Assembly (NCBI GenBank): GCA_015501585.1
Contig: JADNRY010000061.1
Coordinates: forward strand, 62,001 to 126,000
DNA length: 64,000 nt
Direction of reading: 5' to 3'
From: Rhodocollybia butyracea
Taxonomy: Eukaryota > Basidiomycota > Agaricomycetes > Agaricales > Omphalotaceae
The stretch's first letter is position 1. The number at the start of each line of letters is the position of its first letter. This document shows, in pieces, positions 11,802 through 24,503 of this stretch. The notes beneath the pieces are model-generated. The model was not told where the DNA came from. It saw only the letters and a program-made list of their open reading frames with translations, and did no database searches. Position numbers and translations under genes: made by a program.

Positions 11802-13628
11802 TATTTAATGTTGAAATCGTGTAGAGACCGCGTTAGTAGGCCATTCAACAGCGTATGCGGAAGAGGAGATTGCTTATGGGTTAGGGTTATACTAGCGCTC
11901 GTGTGATACTAGAATCGGCTTATAATGGAAGGAGGGCGGACAAGAATAAAACTTCTCTACTCGAACTGCAGCATCAGATACAAACGGTGATGTTCCTCAA
12001 GTCACACAGTCTCCAATCCCGCTTCCTGCTTCCGCTACCTCTCTATAACGGACAACTTCTCCTCAGAATAACCAGTGTTTCCTACTTACGCTGAGGTCAT
12101 TTCGCTCACAATCCCCATCTGTTCTAGGCAGCCGCTTCGAGAGAAAGCTGGTATACTGCTAGGAGTTATATCGTGCAATTTTACAAAGTATGGTTTACGA
12201 AATTTGAACAGCCCCAGGATTTCTGGATCCAACCGTTAAACGCAGAGTCTCAAAAGCAGTGATTCCGTTTCAAAATGTCATGGAAAATGCGCGAAGATTT
12301 CACCCCAGAACCCCACGATGTCTGTCTTAAATCGCAAGAACTTTCCAACAGGCGATTGTACGGAATTGAGGAGCATGTCATTCGGTATTGATGTGTTTTC
12401 TCGCGTTCAGAGGTATACAACTCGTTCTTCTCCTCATGAGAAGGTGGTTTAATAAAGACCGTTGCAAAACCAAAACAGTGCTCCGAAAGTGATGGATTCC
12501 TGGCTTCTGGCTCCTTCTGTACTAAAACACGGCACTGTGATAGAATACCAAGTTCATTTCCTTGAAAGGAGTTTCCGACAACGCACGGGCCTGCAGCACA
12601 CCTAAGCTGGAAGAAGGATTTGAAATCTAATTCTTGTACCCGATTGACGCGGTACGCTCATCCTATCTGTAGTGGCCACTTGACTCACAGCGTCAAAATT
12701 AATCGTCGAAATTTCAATTTGTAACCATGCTGGGAGAATTCTCAAGAATCATCTCATCAGACATCAGCTCAGCCTGACTCACATAAGCCTCATATGCATA
12801 CTCTAAAGCCCCCTCTAGAACCGCAAACAACCTCATCCCAGTCAATCTATAACGCCGGTGATTGTGTCGACTCAACAGCCCTTGGAGTCGAATTCCGAGA
12901 AGTGCGTTTACTGGCTGGTTTGGTTTGGTATCCCAGGACTCACACTCTTATTCGAACAAGGTGAACTAATCTCCTCTAACTACGCCCTCCAGTCCGTTCT
13001 AGTCCGTTCTTCCCATCTGATCCACTCCCGCTGGTATTTTCATCTTTCAGAAGTAAATGGTGCTCCCTCTGGCCCGTTCTCCTCGCCTTCCGAATTTGGT
13101 TCGAGGGGCAGGAGGTGCGCTTCTTCTTCTTTGGAATGGCGTTCCTACAGGTCACCATAGCAGGAGCATACCACGTAAATTCCCTGTCACTTTGCCATTC
13201 ATGTAAATCACCAGCTTAACCCGCGGGCGAAGCGAGCAATGCACGCATTCCTGGTTCAAATTCAGACCAAGTACTGACTACTTTCCTGAATTATTAATAT
13301 GAAGTTTGTGCAATGGATATGGCTCTCTTATTAGGGAATCTGTGGAAGCTTTTGTGAAACATAAGTATCGAGTGTTTCCTCTGATGCCGATGCATACATA
13401 TGCCATGTCAGAAACGAAACAGTCATATTTTAAACACATTTTTTCAGCGCTTACCCCCTTTCGCTCACACAGATTTAGAGCTCATTCCTGATACCGACAA
13501 ATTTGAGCTTTGCTCCTTCCCAGTCTGCCACCGTTGGAAGTTCCACCGTGGCCTCTCATTCGCATCGGAATATTTGGAAATATCATTGCCTAACGAAGCC
13601 TCAGACTGGAACATGAAGGTTGGAGAAG
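11802..13628. other. Region without a recognisable gene
   Basis: About 1.8 kb upstream of SYS1. A + strand stretch near 13030-13200 can be read as a hydrophobic peptide (FRIWFEGQEVRFFFFGMAFL) and may be a relic of a membrane-protein gene, but I cannot connect it to a start or to other exons. Otherwise only short frames. Confidence 0.35.
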
Positions 13629-16600
13629 TCAAGGGTACCCCCTGCGCGTTGATTTCATACTATTAGTTGCAATAAGCACGACGAAGAAATTATCACTTAC
13701 TCCTTCACCATCATCCAGCAATGAAATCATTCGTCTCAAGTTCAAATACAGTATATTGCCCTTGAACACCATCATTTCCAAACAAAACATCTTCACCGAT
13801 GGTTCTACCAATCCCTGGTCAATGAACTGTTGTTTCATTGTTTCATCCAGATCTTTGTGATTCTCCATCCAGTCAGACAATAATATGAGCCACCGTCGAC
13901 AATCATCCCAAATCTGCGCATCAGGACGCAACTTGAGTAGGCCCTTTGCTACATATTCGAATGGCTGATTCAAGTCCAATGATACCACGGAAAGAACTAC
14001 AACTTGTATCGTGAGAGGCTGTAGCAGATAGTCAATATATGGGTCTCGGTCCTTTGCCACTGCAGGTTACCGAGGCCTGTTATATAAGAACTGACCACGG
14101 AGGCTGCATCGGCTGACTCAACCCCAGAGTATCGGATGATTTGCATCAAACAATCATTATCCACAATAAGCTGATATGCATGGAGGCAGATCTGAGTTGA
14201 GTGGCTTGTCACTGCGGAGGAAAGATACCTCCAGACAATAGGTTGAAGGTGCTCTATTGATGGTATTTGACCTGATGAGATTTCATGAATCGACCCTTGG
14301 ATTGCACGGGGGAAAATATCTGTATGTAGATCATCATGATGCGCATTTGGGAGATATATCTCCAAAATGTTGCGTCGACAGTTGAGAACCAATCTAGAGG
14401 GTCGCGGATGAAAATCACAGATACGCGTCCGCTTGACGAGCGATTTTATCCAATTATTGACAAACTCCTGCATAGGTTCACTTATGAGTGAGTCTCGAGA
14501 ATAAGATTCATGGTGAGAAAGGTTAATTGATCGCAGGAACACGCTGATGATGCGCCAATACTTGCTTTCAAAATCAGAAGATGCCGGAGAAACAAGGCGA
14601 AGAGCGAGATTGAGAGTGCTTTGCATTACCACCTCATCTGAAGAGATTGAGTGACCAGAATAGATAGTATTAAGCAGTTTTAAAGAAACCCGAAGGCTCC
14701 CCCAAAATTCTTCATGCATGTAGTATCGGATAACCTCTAAGTTCTAACATGGTCATTGTTAGATGGGGGGAGTATGTGAATAAGGAGTGCGGAAGGATGG
14801 GAGGAGGAGTTCGAACATGTCCGGATCAGTATCGAAGTCACGAATGCACCCTGAGCCAAGGCGCATTTTAAAAATGTAATCCAGACCAATGGATGGTGTT
14901 CCATAGTATGATGGGAATAAACAAACTGTTTATAGTCTGAAGATGAGTAAGGTTTTAGGACTTTTGAGACCATAAAGGTAATGTTTAAAACAGGATCATC
15001 AGTAAGCTCTGCACCTCGAAACAGACTCAACGACGTGGATCGTTCGGGAAAGAACAAGGATGCCCTGGACGCCCTTTCCAATACGCCCTCGAATCCAGGT
15101 TTGATAGTGCAGTCATAGTTCTTACCAGCGCCAGAGATGCCATTGTACCAGGTATGCCAAAATGTGGACTTCACATCCGTATTTCTGAAAATCTGCTCTA
15201 TCTCTCCTATAACTGTGGCCGGAAGGCCAGCAACTGCCTGAAATGCAACTTTGTGAACAGAGGGATTGGAGGATGCATGGAAACAACCACTGCAATGCTT
15301 CAGCTGATAATACAGAAGACCCAGATTGCACCACAGATTTTTCAAGGCCATCCAAAGATGCAGGTGGGAATTTATCCACCTTGTCTTTTCCACTCAGATC
15401 CAAATTATTCAGGGCATTGTTAGTAGCTTTATTATTTGTGTGGATGTGTAACCACCTTCGGATTCTCATCACAGTTGCATGGCAATAAAAGCCAAAGACA
15501 AGGAGAAAGTCAGATAAAGGTGTTCGGTAGGGACATTGGGGATGGACAATGGGAAGGATAGCAGTGATAAAGTAGAGGCAATACACAATGAGTGTGGTAG
15601 ACCCGATGAAGCAGGCCAAGGCCAATTGCAGTGGAGGACCAGTCCAAGGAAAAAAAGCAGGAGGGATAAATGCATAATGACAGGCAGAGCACCGATGATA
15701 TTCAGCACTTGCCATTCTCTGAATCCCTTGTATCTGAACTGGCGCACATGGCTCCGATCCTTAGGTGTCCCGGACTGGACAGCGATGTAACGATGGAGCC
15801 ATTGCTTTACAAGCACAGAAGCAAGAGCCACCACAAGTGCTAGAACCAGACTGACCACCCAAAGAACATTGACCCAAACATCGAGCGAACTGGCAGGTAC
15901 AAACTTGGTAGTTGGGGTCAGCATCGATTGGGGTACAGAGGTGACATTCACGCCGGCGGCGGCAGCGCGGTGGATGGCAACAAGCTCTACCAACAGAGCG
16001 GCAGAAATATCAGAGGAGCTAAGCTGCAGGTTCTGGGTTGTTTGCGCAACAAATGAAATGACGACTGCAGAGAAGAGACCAGCCTAGGGTGCTCATTCCC
16101 TTGGTTAATGTTGTCACAGAGAGGCTTAAGGATACATACAAACACAAGTAAAGCATCCAGGCCATCCCTTGCCTCACCCACCATATTCTCGTCAAAGATT
16201 GCACTCTCAATGAGATACATGCGCCAAACTCGAGCGTTTTCCGACGCTTCCTCAAATATGGGATCTTCAGGAAATCTCTGCTCATAGTCATCGTTCATAT
16301 CTGTCCACCATATCATGCATGAACTAATTTTTATTAACAACAACCTACCTTGTTGGTGGTAATAATCGTTCTTGAGTAATCCGAAAAGATGCCTGTTGTT
16401 TTGAAGTCGCTGCTGAGGACGGTTCGACCCTGTAAATTTATGCGGCTTAGATAGAGCTGGAGATATATCTCCGATACCATTAGTTTGAACTTGAGCCGTA
16501 CGATGTCGACCATTTTTCGCTGCACTGGGCCCCGGTGCAGGTGTGTCAGGCTGAGGAGGGCCGGCCTGGGACGGATTATTCTCAGGTTGAGCATGAGCGC

Positions 16601-16655
16601 TATCATGAAGATTATTGCTACGGGATCCCGATGGAGGAGGGAATGCTACATCCAT
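13629..16655 (-). pseudogene. DUF6535-type membrane protein gene with frameshifts
   Basis: The DUF6535 family is found in Agaricomycetes; its function is unknown. The first exon encodes a Pro/Asn-rich N-terminus (MDVAFPPPSGSRSN). Next comes the family hallmark: ARVWRMYLIESAIFDENMV, GLDALLVF, then after an intron AGLFSAVVISFVAQTTQNL. Membrane segments follow (VLWVVSLVLALVVALASVLVKQWL; LLLFFLGLVLH). The reading frame then changes without an intron near 15,620-15,650, into a frame with CLYFITAILPIVHPQCPYRTP. It changes again near 15,290 (EALQWLF into HASSNPSVHKV) and near 14,050. The homology-like content runs on across each break. Either this is a decaying gene or the assembly has indels here; one break lies beside a run of seven A. 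The C-terminal part (13,629-14,719) is a helical region without known motifs. Confidence 0.7.
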
Positions 16656-17818
16656 TTGCTAAGGAATAGAAAATGAGTGAAGGTTACTGGAAGAATGGTT
16701 CCAGAAAGGCCGTACACAATCACACACGGCAATCACTTGCGAGTGTGGGCCACCACACCAAGCGTGTGGCAGGTACGAGTCCTGCAAGACGCTAGTTTGA
16801 GATTTCATAAGTATGGAAAAGGTAACAATAATCCCAGCGCATCCAGTAAAAGGTCCATGCTGCAGAATCAGCCTGAGATTCTGAAAAGTCAATAACAAAC
16901 ACTGACAGTGCAAGGATTGTCAGAAAATCAGGACTTTAAGCGGAAATTGCTTGTTTAACCTCTGGCAGGCACTGATAACTGCAGTTGACCCTGCATGGCA
17001 AGAGGTTTGCACTTGGCAATTAATTAAGTATCAAAAAGCTTAGGGTAGGGTTCAAGTGTACTTTTGAAATTTGCAGCAGCACACAAAGGAAGCAGTGTGA
17101 CGGTAAGCGGCGTAAGCGAAAATGGGAGCGCCGATAAATCCACGGAGTCACATGACGGGCGCTTTGACATTTCTAAATATGGTGAAACGATTCTCCCAAA
17201 TTTGGGCAAGATCAGCCCCAATTGGGACAAAATTCCCACGCGAAACCGGCCATAAGGACGAGCCTTCATTACATTCAGGACTCGTAATTTTGATGTGTGT
17301 AGGTCCCAAAAACTATAATTGAAGATGATTCTTCAGCTGAATCTCTCCATCGACTCGGATAGAGCTAGCAAGTTTGCTCTCTTTAACGCGTAGTCGTTCC
17401 ACTCTACTTAGCATCCGTAGCGATTAATTCGGGCGTTGGGCCTAAAGGAACAAAATGTTATCAATTTGTCTTAAATAGTATAGGCAGACCGAATGGCTTT
17501 ATTGGTGGAGAGGCAGAGGAATCTCGGGCGCCGCGCAATACAAGTACATTGGACGCGAGCAAGGGCCTCGAAATAAATCGGAATAACGGTAGTTGTACAT
17601 ACCCACAGGCAACCCAAAGGAATAAGAACACCAATGAAATAAAAAATCAACTCCGTGGTATAACGAAGAAAAGCGAACAAACATGTTCTTTCGATTTTAG
17701 ATCGGGGGTAAGATAAGTAATAACCTTAGGGATACACAAACAGTAGTGGATACAGTTCTAGAACAAGCAAAAGAATGCATAGATCATGCAAGAAAAAAAA
17801 GGGAGACAAACAAAAGCG
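16656..17818. other. Region without a recognisable gene
   Basis: About 1.16 kb. It contains a short hydrophobic - strand frame near 17,470-17,680 (with LIFYFIGVLIPLGCLW) that has no supported start or family. The rest is AT-rich with no structure I recognise. Confidence 0.35.
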
Positions 17819-19706
17819 TTACGATTCATCCATTTCGTCAGATAGATCCAGTGCACCCCCACTTTCTTTTTGAGCCCTAGAATATAACAGTTCCCTCTGC
17901 TTCTCGTCGAGGGTTAGGTTGGCCAACGTTAAAAGCGCTTCCTCGAGAAAATGCTGCAACTCATCATCATCCTGTTCCATGTCGTTCGCCGCAGCCGAAG
18001 ATTTGGCTTTTTCCAAAAACGAGATTGCATCTGTCAGAGCCTCTCTAGCCTCATCTGCATCCTCGGATCGCAAGATGTTCTCGTTACCACTCTCTATAGC
18101 TTCTTCAAACTCTTCTGCATGCGCGGTACCGACGATTAGACAGCACTGACCCCGCGCCCTATTGATAGGACCACGCCACGCTTCGACGTCAGCTTCCATC
18201 TTCATCTGAGAGAAGATTTCGTTCGAAAATGACGCCCAATACTTGCGTTCAGATGGAACGTCAAGTTTTTCCGCGACGAGTAACACCTCAGAGGCTATAG
18301 TAAAGAGCTCCTTGGCTCTAGAAAACGAGTCGAGAGGAGAAGGTGCGCCACCGGATAATGGTGGTTTTCCCAGAGGAGCAACAGCATGAGATGGATGAGG
18401 CATGTGAAATATACCTCTGGAAAACTGGTCCATAGCGAGCTTGAGAATATCATTTGGGGAGGAGTTGATGAGCGACATTCGGTGCGTGACAGGCGGTCTT
18501 CGCTGCACAATGATAGAGAAAGGAGATTGGGGTGGCCAGTTGGGTTCTTCAGCGAAGAACGGTCCAACTGGTGGCTTGGGAGTTGTAGTATCGGTAGCAT
18601 TTCTAGATCGAGCGATAGTATCATCAGCAACACAGACGAGCGTACGGCCCCAAACAATAGCCATACGCCAGTCTTCAGGAAGGTGACCGCTGCGGCCGCT
18701 CGTTAGAGTGGGAAGGTTTTCGCCGGTCTCGAACACGTCTAGAGCGGCCAGAAAGTATTGTAATGGAGAGTCTGGTTCGCCCTCAAGGACCAATGACGGG
18801 TCTTGAGCAACTAGATTACCGAATAGGAACAATGCAGTACCAAATATTGCATGGAACGCAGTCGGAGTCTCAGCACATTTACTGTAGATTGCTTAGAACA
18901 TGTGAAGTGATACAGCAGCATAAGGATCAACTGACCAGTTAGGATATTTACTGATCAGAGGATTTGCAGACGTGTTAGCAGCACCGGCAGTCCAATCACG
19001 ATGCGAACGTTCATCGGGAGGCGTCAAATTTTGGGGTGAATGACCAGGAATATTGCTGGGATTCGAAAATAATACCGATGGATCCTGGTAAAACAACAGA
19101 AATCGATGGCATTCATGGATAACGCCACGAATCAAAGGTAATGCATCGCTAGCATCTTCACCTTGGAACGCAAAGATGAGCCGAATGATAGAGAAGTAAA
19201 AGTAGAAGAATACCTTCGTACTGTTCTACTGCTTTTGAAAATAGATCCTTTAAATCCTCCCAATCTTCATAGTCACAAGTCGCCTTCGAATTTGTTTCTG
19301 CGCCTTTGTGTGCAAGCGAAGAAGAATCCATTATCCGTTTTCGCTGCGTCCAACTGCTTTCCAGCTTTAACGGAGGAGTACAACGCGGATAATCCAGATA
19401 ATAAAGTTCACCAGAGTCGGAGCTGCTAGATGAGAGTCGGCGTTTTTTGTAGGTGGAGCCAGAAGAGCGAATTTCGATCTCGTCCAGATAGTCTAGTTCG
19501 TTGTCAGAATCAGAGTTTGGTTCGCTGCCAGTGTCGTGCGGAAAACGTGGCGGAGAGGTCACACGGGCTTTCCATAGCCCTTTTGGTCGTTGGTGCTTCT
19601 TGGATGTCAGCCTCAACGACGACGATTTTTGTGGTCCTTGCGCAGTAAACAGCGAAGGCATCGCGGGGAGGAATACGGATATCAAAAGCCCTTCTAGGTT
19701 TGTCAA
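17819..19706 (-). CDS. ETT1/Nro1-like protein (enhancer of translation termination)
   Basis: It resembles the Ett1/Nro1 family, TPR-like fungal proteins linked in yeast to translation termination and in fission yeast to prolyl-hydroxylase (Ofd1) regulation. Three exons splice in frame. The N-terminus has RPKGLWKARV, like the RP.GL.K opening of the family, then an acidic Ser-rich stretch. The body includes LKDLFSKAVEQYEG, LPLIRGVIHECHRFLLF, FHAIFGTALFLFGNL, PLQYFLAALDVFETGE, DWRMAIVWGRTLVCVADD and the C-terminal helices LQHFLEEALLTLANLT and LDEKQRELLYSRAQ. It ends in an acidic tail (LDLSDEMDES). Length is about 585 residues, longer than the yeast protein (about 410), mostly through the N-terminal low-complexity region. 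The start could instead be the second Met (MPSLFTAQG). The family call rests on overall pattern and is moderate. Confidence 0.6.
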
Positions 19707-19909
19707 AATGAGATTTTATTGAACACTGTACTCGCCTCACATTCTGGACCGCGAGTGTCTAGACTCTTTTGATCTCTTTTTCCTATTGGACCGGGTCGTC
19801 AAATTGTATAGCCCAGAATCTCCCAGAACGCAAATTAGAACAACTATAGTACTCTACATCAATAAGCTTAGCAGCCAATAAGATACCTCCCCGAGTGGTT
19901 CCTCTAGAA

Positions 19910-22900
19910 CTACCATCCTCTTCTCCGTCCTCCCTTGCCCCATTTTTCTTCTAAAAATCCCAACATATATTCGTACACCTCTCGATTGGCACCTCTTCGG
20001 GCGATGGAATGGTCGCTATAATGTCAACAACGTCAACCAATCAAAAGCTTTAGCAGGTTAGCAACACGCGGAAACCAACCTATCAGTAAACATCCGGAAT
20101 CTAAAGTTCCTGACCTGGGCCTTGGTGAACATATCCAAAAGATGTGCCGAGTTTGCATAATGGACATTGTCATCCCCACTCCCATGGGCCAAAAGATAGT
20201 CGATGTGATGAAACCCAGTTACATTCGATATCGAGGCATTGATATACCCGCCTGGATTGAGGTCTGGAAGGTTCATGTATCGTTCTGTATAGATTGAATC
20301 TAGTACAACCAATCAGCGTCAGCGACTGCCAACTGAGTTCAGTCTGTGATTACCATATAACCGCCAACTAGTCACAGGCTTATGCAACGAATGAGAACAT
20401 CTTCGGGATCACATCGTAAGAAAACTCACCGCGACAGCCATGGCTAATGAATGAACTCCAGCGTCCGCTTCTGCAACCTTGGAGCTCATGAATCCTCCAT
20501 AGGACTAGAGTCTATCAGATCGGCTATTCTGATTAACAAAATGATGATAAACGCACCCAGCCCCAGATACCAATACGTTTCGGATCCACATAGTCTTTCG
20601 CCGCCCATATCCTAGAATAAGTATGTCAGAAGATGAAGAATAAAGGTCTCGCCCCATCCAGTCCCTTGCATGCAAGGCAACATGTCCCGGTGGCGTCGAG
20701 CTTAAAAAAACCTTCACGTACTTGGCAGCACTGATTTGGTCTATAGTCTCAAAATACCCAAGGTTGCTCTTTACGGTATTGCGCATCTTGCGTCCTTTGA
20801 AACCTGTTCCTCGACCATCGACAGTGACAATTATATACTGCATCTCGCAGGCCAGGTAATCCGACCAATCACGATGATAACGCGTCTGTACCGTTTGGCT
20901 GAACGGCCCTCCGTACCTGAGTGACACCGTTAGACCATCAGTTTGAGATAAGAAAAAGGCTCAAGGCACTTACACCGAAAAGAGGACAGCATACTTGGTC
21001 CGTCCAGAGTCATCCATTCGCGGTGGCCGAATTTCTTTAACGTTAAACTCTAGTGTTCAGAATAAATTCAGCCGAGTTGCGTTTGAAATGAAGGGATAAC
21101 ACCCACCGAAACCATTACTTTCAATTGTGGAATACAAAACCGTTGGCGCCTCGAACTCGGCACTTTTGTTGATCAATGCGTCGTTGGTTTGTAGCACATA
21201 GTTAAAGTCTACAAAGTCAAAGTATAAGTAGACGCGACATAGCTGATTGGATGAACCTTACCCCTGTTATTGGTCTGAATGACTTTCTGCCAAGGTATGC
21301 CTGGACCCTGATAGGAAAGCACATAGAACCCAGCTTGGGGAGAAAAACTGGATTCATAGTAAGCCATCTCATCTTGTTCTGTCACGGTCAACCAGGTTGG
21401 AGCAATGATATCTGAAGAGCTAATACTAGGTATCGGGACGGAGAACAAATGCCGCTCAATCGAAGATGGTTTGGCTGCCTCATAGTAACTTCAAAGATGG
21501 TCAGTATCGGAAATGAGCCAAGTGGCGTCACCTACACAAGCCCTTGTTTTGCGTCGACACCTTTAATGCCGCTCGAGACTTCCCATTGGCCATACGTTAA
21601 GAATCGCGGGGTGTGTGAGTTGGCCGGGCTAAAGAGTGCGATATGATTATATCCTTCTGGAGTGGGCACTATATCTAGATACGCCGTTGACCCCAACTTC
21701 ATACTCTTTGGCAGTGGGAAGATGTTTTGACTCTGTGGTCACAACAGGGTCAGTGCTTGTTTGACAAGGTTAGATAGATCCCACCCACACTATCGATCCA
21801 GCCATCATCGCCTTCTTCGCCTTTTTTCCCTAACTTTCGCACTACAGCTCCACGGGAACGGGTCTCGTCATCATCAGAGGCCAGGTCGAAGAATACAACG
21901 CTTCCTGAATCCGCATTCCGGTTGACCTCTTTCACCAGAAGTTGCGCATCGTCTACCCAGGCAACTTCCATGATAATACTGTTGTCCACCGAATGTCTAC
22001 CTTTCCAGTCCAACGTTAATGTTTCATTTTCGGCAGGGAAACCGGTCGCCACAACGCTACCGTTCAGGTATTTCCCGAGATCGAAAACGTGCACAGAGAC
22101 AAGAGGATTGTTATAGCCAGGTTTGGGATATTTCATCGTTAGTTCTGAGGTATATGGAACCACTTCGTAGTTGTCTTCCGTTGGGTTATATATGGGGAAG
22201 GTGTACTCGTCGACGGCAGTCTCATCGAAGCGGAGAAACGCGACCTTTTGTGCATCGGGAGACCACCATAGAGCGTAGTCGGCCGAGAAGACTTCTTCCT
22301 CGTATACCCAGTCAGGTACGCCATGGAAGAGCGACGCGTTTCCGGAAGTTGTTACTTGTATTGAAGACGTCAATGGTCTGCGACAGTAAGTATGACATCC
22401 TGACAAGGCTAACAAAATTGAACGTACGAAGGAGAAGTTAGGATATACAAGTCATTATTGTCGACATATGCTAACGAATTGCCTGTGGGTGCCCAAGTAG
22501 CATATGCAGTGGTAGGAGGGTCTGTTGGAGGAATCATTGGGTGCGTCGTGTTTGCCGTAATGTCATAAATGTAATAGTTCCCAAAGCTAGACCACCTCCA
22601 TTGCTAAAAATCACTCGTTATTCGGGAAACAGAAAGTTTAATGCGCCACATGCCTTCTGGTAATCGGCCTTTATCAAAAGGTACTTCATATCGGGCGATA
22701 GCTGCCAAGACGCCCAGTGTTGGAGAGGCCATCCATATTTCTGTTCCAATATTAGAAGTGGTGACTCGGATAAAGCAGTTGGGCAAAGCTCACATCCTTG
22801 ACATCGGCTACCTTCAACAGGTTGGACGTTGTATTCGTTTTGAGATCGACTAGTTTGAGAAAACCATCCTCCGAGAGTGAAAAGACACCGTCACCAGCTA

Positions 22901-23456
22901 TATCAGCGATATTAGACCATTTTATTGAAGCTCTTTAACGAAAGTTGTTACCTTCTGGGACCCAGGAAATATATGAGCTCTCGGCGGCAAATGTGTAGTT
23001 GAATATGTGCTCCATGGTAATCTTCTTGTTCCCTGGTATACGATATACAGTTCCGACATAAGTTTGAGCAGCTATTATTCCAATGATCCCAGAAAGAGCG
23101 ACGAGTATAAGGAGTGTAGTGACAAGGAAACGAATGTTGGAAGCGCGCTAAGTGTTGTTGTGAGCCAGTGCTGCCTTTAACAGCAAGTTGCGACATACTT
23201 TTTGTATCAGATTTGGACCAAGAGAAGCACTAAAGTTTCCCGCTTCCGCAATTCCGGGTGTCAATGGGCCATCCTTCTCCAGCAGCAGGTCCTCCTCTTC
23301 CTCGGAATCTGAGCTTGGAGGGTCGAAAGATCCTTCGCCATAGTACGTTGCAGGCTTTAGCTTTGACACTGAGTTATTAGAAAGGACAGAGGCAGCTATC
23401 GTAGATGTTTCACTAGGATCATCTGTCTCTAGTCGCTCGTAGCTGGGTATCCTCAT
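19910..23456 (-). CDS. Type II membrane dipeptidyl aminopeptidase (DPP IV / Ste13-Dap2 family, S9B)
   Basis: A serine exopeptidase that removes X-Pro or X-Ala dipeptides; Ste13 acts in the late Golgi and Dap2 in the vacuole. The N-terminus (MRIPSYERLETDDPSE...) is cytosolic, acidic and about 100 residues long. It is followed by a membrane anchor (FLVTTLLILVALSGIIGII) and a lumenal beta-propeller that includes VYEEEVFSADYALWWSPD. The alpha/beta hydrolase domain has the nucleophile elbow GW/SYGG split by an intron (Ser codon 20502-20504), the Asp in GSGDDNVHYAN (about 20,170) and the His in SDHSIARRGANREVYEYM (His codon 20009-20011). The triad is therefore complete. The C-terminus is GKGGRRRGW. 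About twenty short introns; length about 800-850 residues, normal. A partial copy of the propeller region lies at 32,885-33,523. Confidence 0.92.
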
Positions 23457-24503
23457 AGCAAACGTGGAAAGCTGTACCGCAATAGACGCTCATTGTAGCG
23501 GCTTCATCAACCCCACATGATTGAACCGAATTTGAACCGAATTACTACGATCTTCGATAAACTCGTCCCTCAGACTTTCTGGATAACAATGGCAGTATTC
23601 AAAGTCCTCAGGCCTCATAAACATCCTGGAAATCCTTTCGGCTCAGGTTACAGATAGACCTCGGATCTTTGTTGATGAACTTCCTCTGCAAAATGTGCTC
23701 TCGAATTCTTCCGAGTTTTTAGCACACTAATCTTTCCAATTGTCTCCGGTACACTTTTCGATCTTCTCTCATATGGCAGCTCTTTCAGCTTTCACTATTG
23801 GTCCCGATTGAATGTCCCCGAAGAGTCCCGAAGTTAACAGAAAATAGCGCATGAAAATAGCGCACGAAAAGTTTGAAAGGACTCCAACGGTTTCAGCCTT
23901 TCAGGAGATACCCGATACTTGGTCGGTTATCACGAAGATTTTCCGGTTTTCGGAATCCCTGTGTTCAATGACCTCGAGTATGGTAAACTCCACAGAAAGT
24001 AACTCGAGTAACTCGAGTGGACCAGGGTCCAGGAGACAAATCGTGTCGACAAACGATCACGTTGAGTTGTTTGGCGCTTATGCGACGCGGGTTGACGCGG
24101 ACTCCCAAAAGCCATAGTATGCACTTGACTGAAACCCCATTTTTTCTACTTCACGTCCAAAATGTTGTGCTTTTGCCCAAGAGTAGCATACTTCAGCATT
24201 TCTGGATCAGGATTTTGGTCTACAAGAGGTAGCTATAGCCGGTAACTGCTCGCCCTTCATGCATGATAAGGCCTTAAGGCCAAAGTGTGGTATATGCTAC
24301 TTTCTTACTAATACTAAGCCACCACCACCATCCATCATGAACAAGACCAAGACCAGTGAAACTGAGACTCTGCCAAAGTAAATTCTTTTTTTTTTTTTCA
24401 GTGGCCACGTCAGGATAGTGGTAACTTCAATTACTTCGATCCGTAGTAAAATACAATACAAGAACACTGTTCAACGCTAAATGAAGCAGCTGTAATTCCA
24501 AAA
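23457..24503. other. Intergenic region
   Basis: About 1.05 kb between the start of the dipeptidyl peptidase gene and the stop of the AsaB-type gene. It contains short direct repeats such as GTAACTCGAGTAACTCGAG near 24,000 and a T-run near 24,390. No gene seen. Confidence 0.4.

Noticed and set aside
13205..13275. tRNA-like segment with GGTTCAAATTC
   Set aside because: The T-loop-like string is present, but the T stem does not pair and no acceptor stem or anticodon arm can be drawn.
17471..17684. Small hydrophobic open frame (possible short membrane protein or pheromone-like peptide)
   Set aside because: No signal peptide plus CaaX pattern, no splice partners and no upstream promoter-like sequence.
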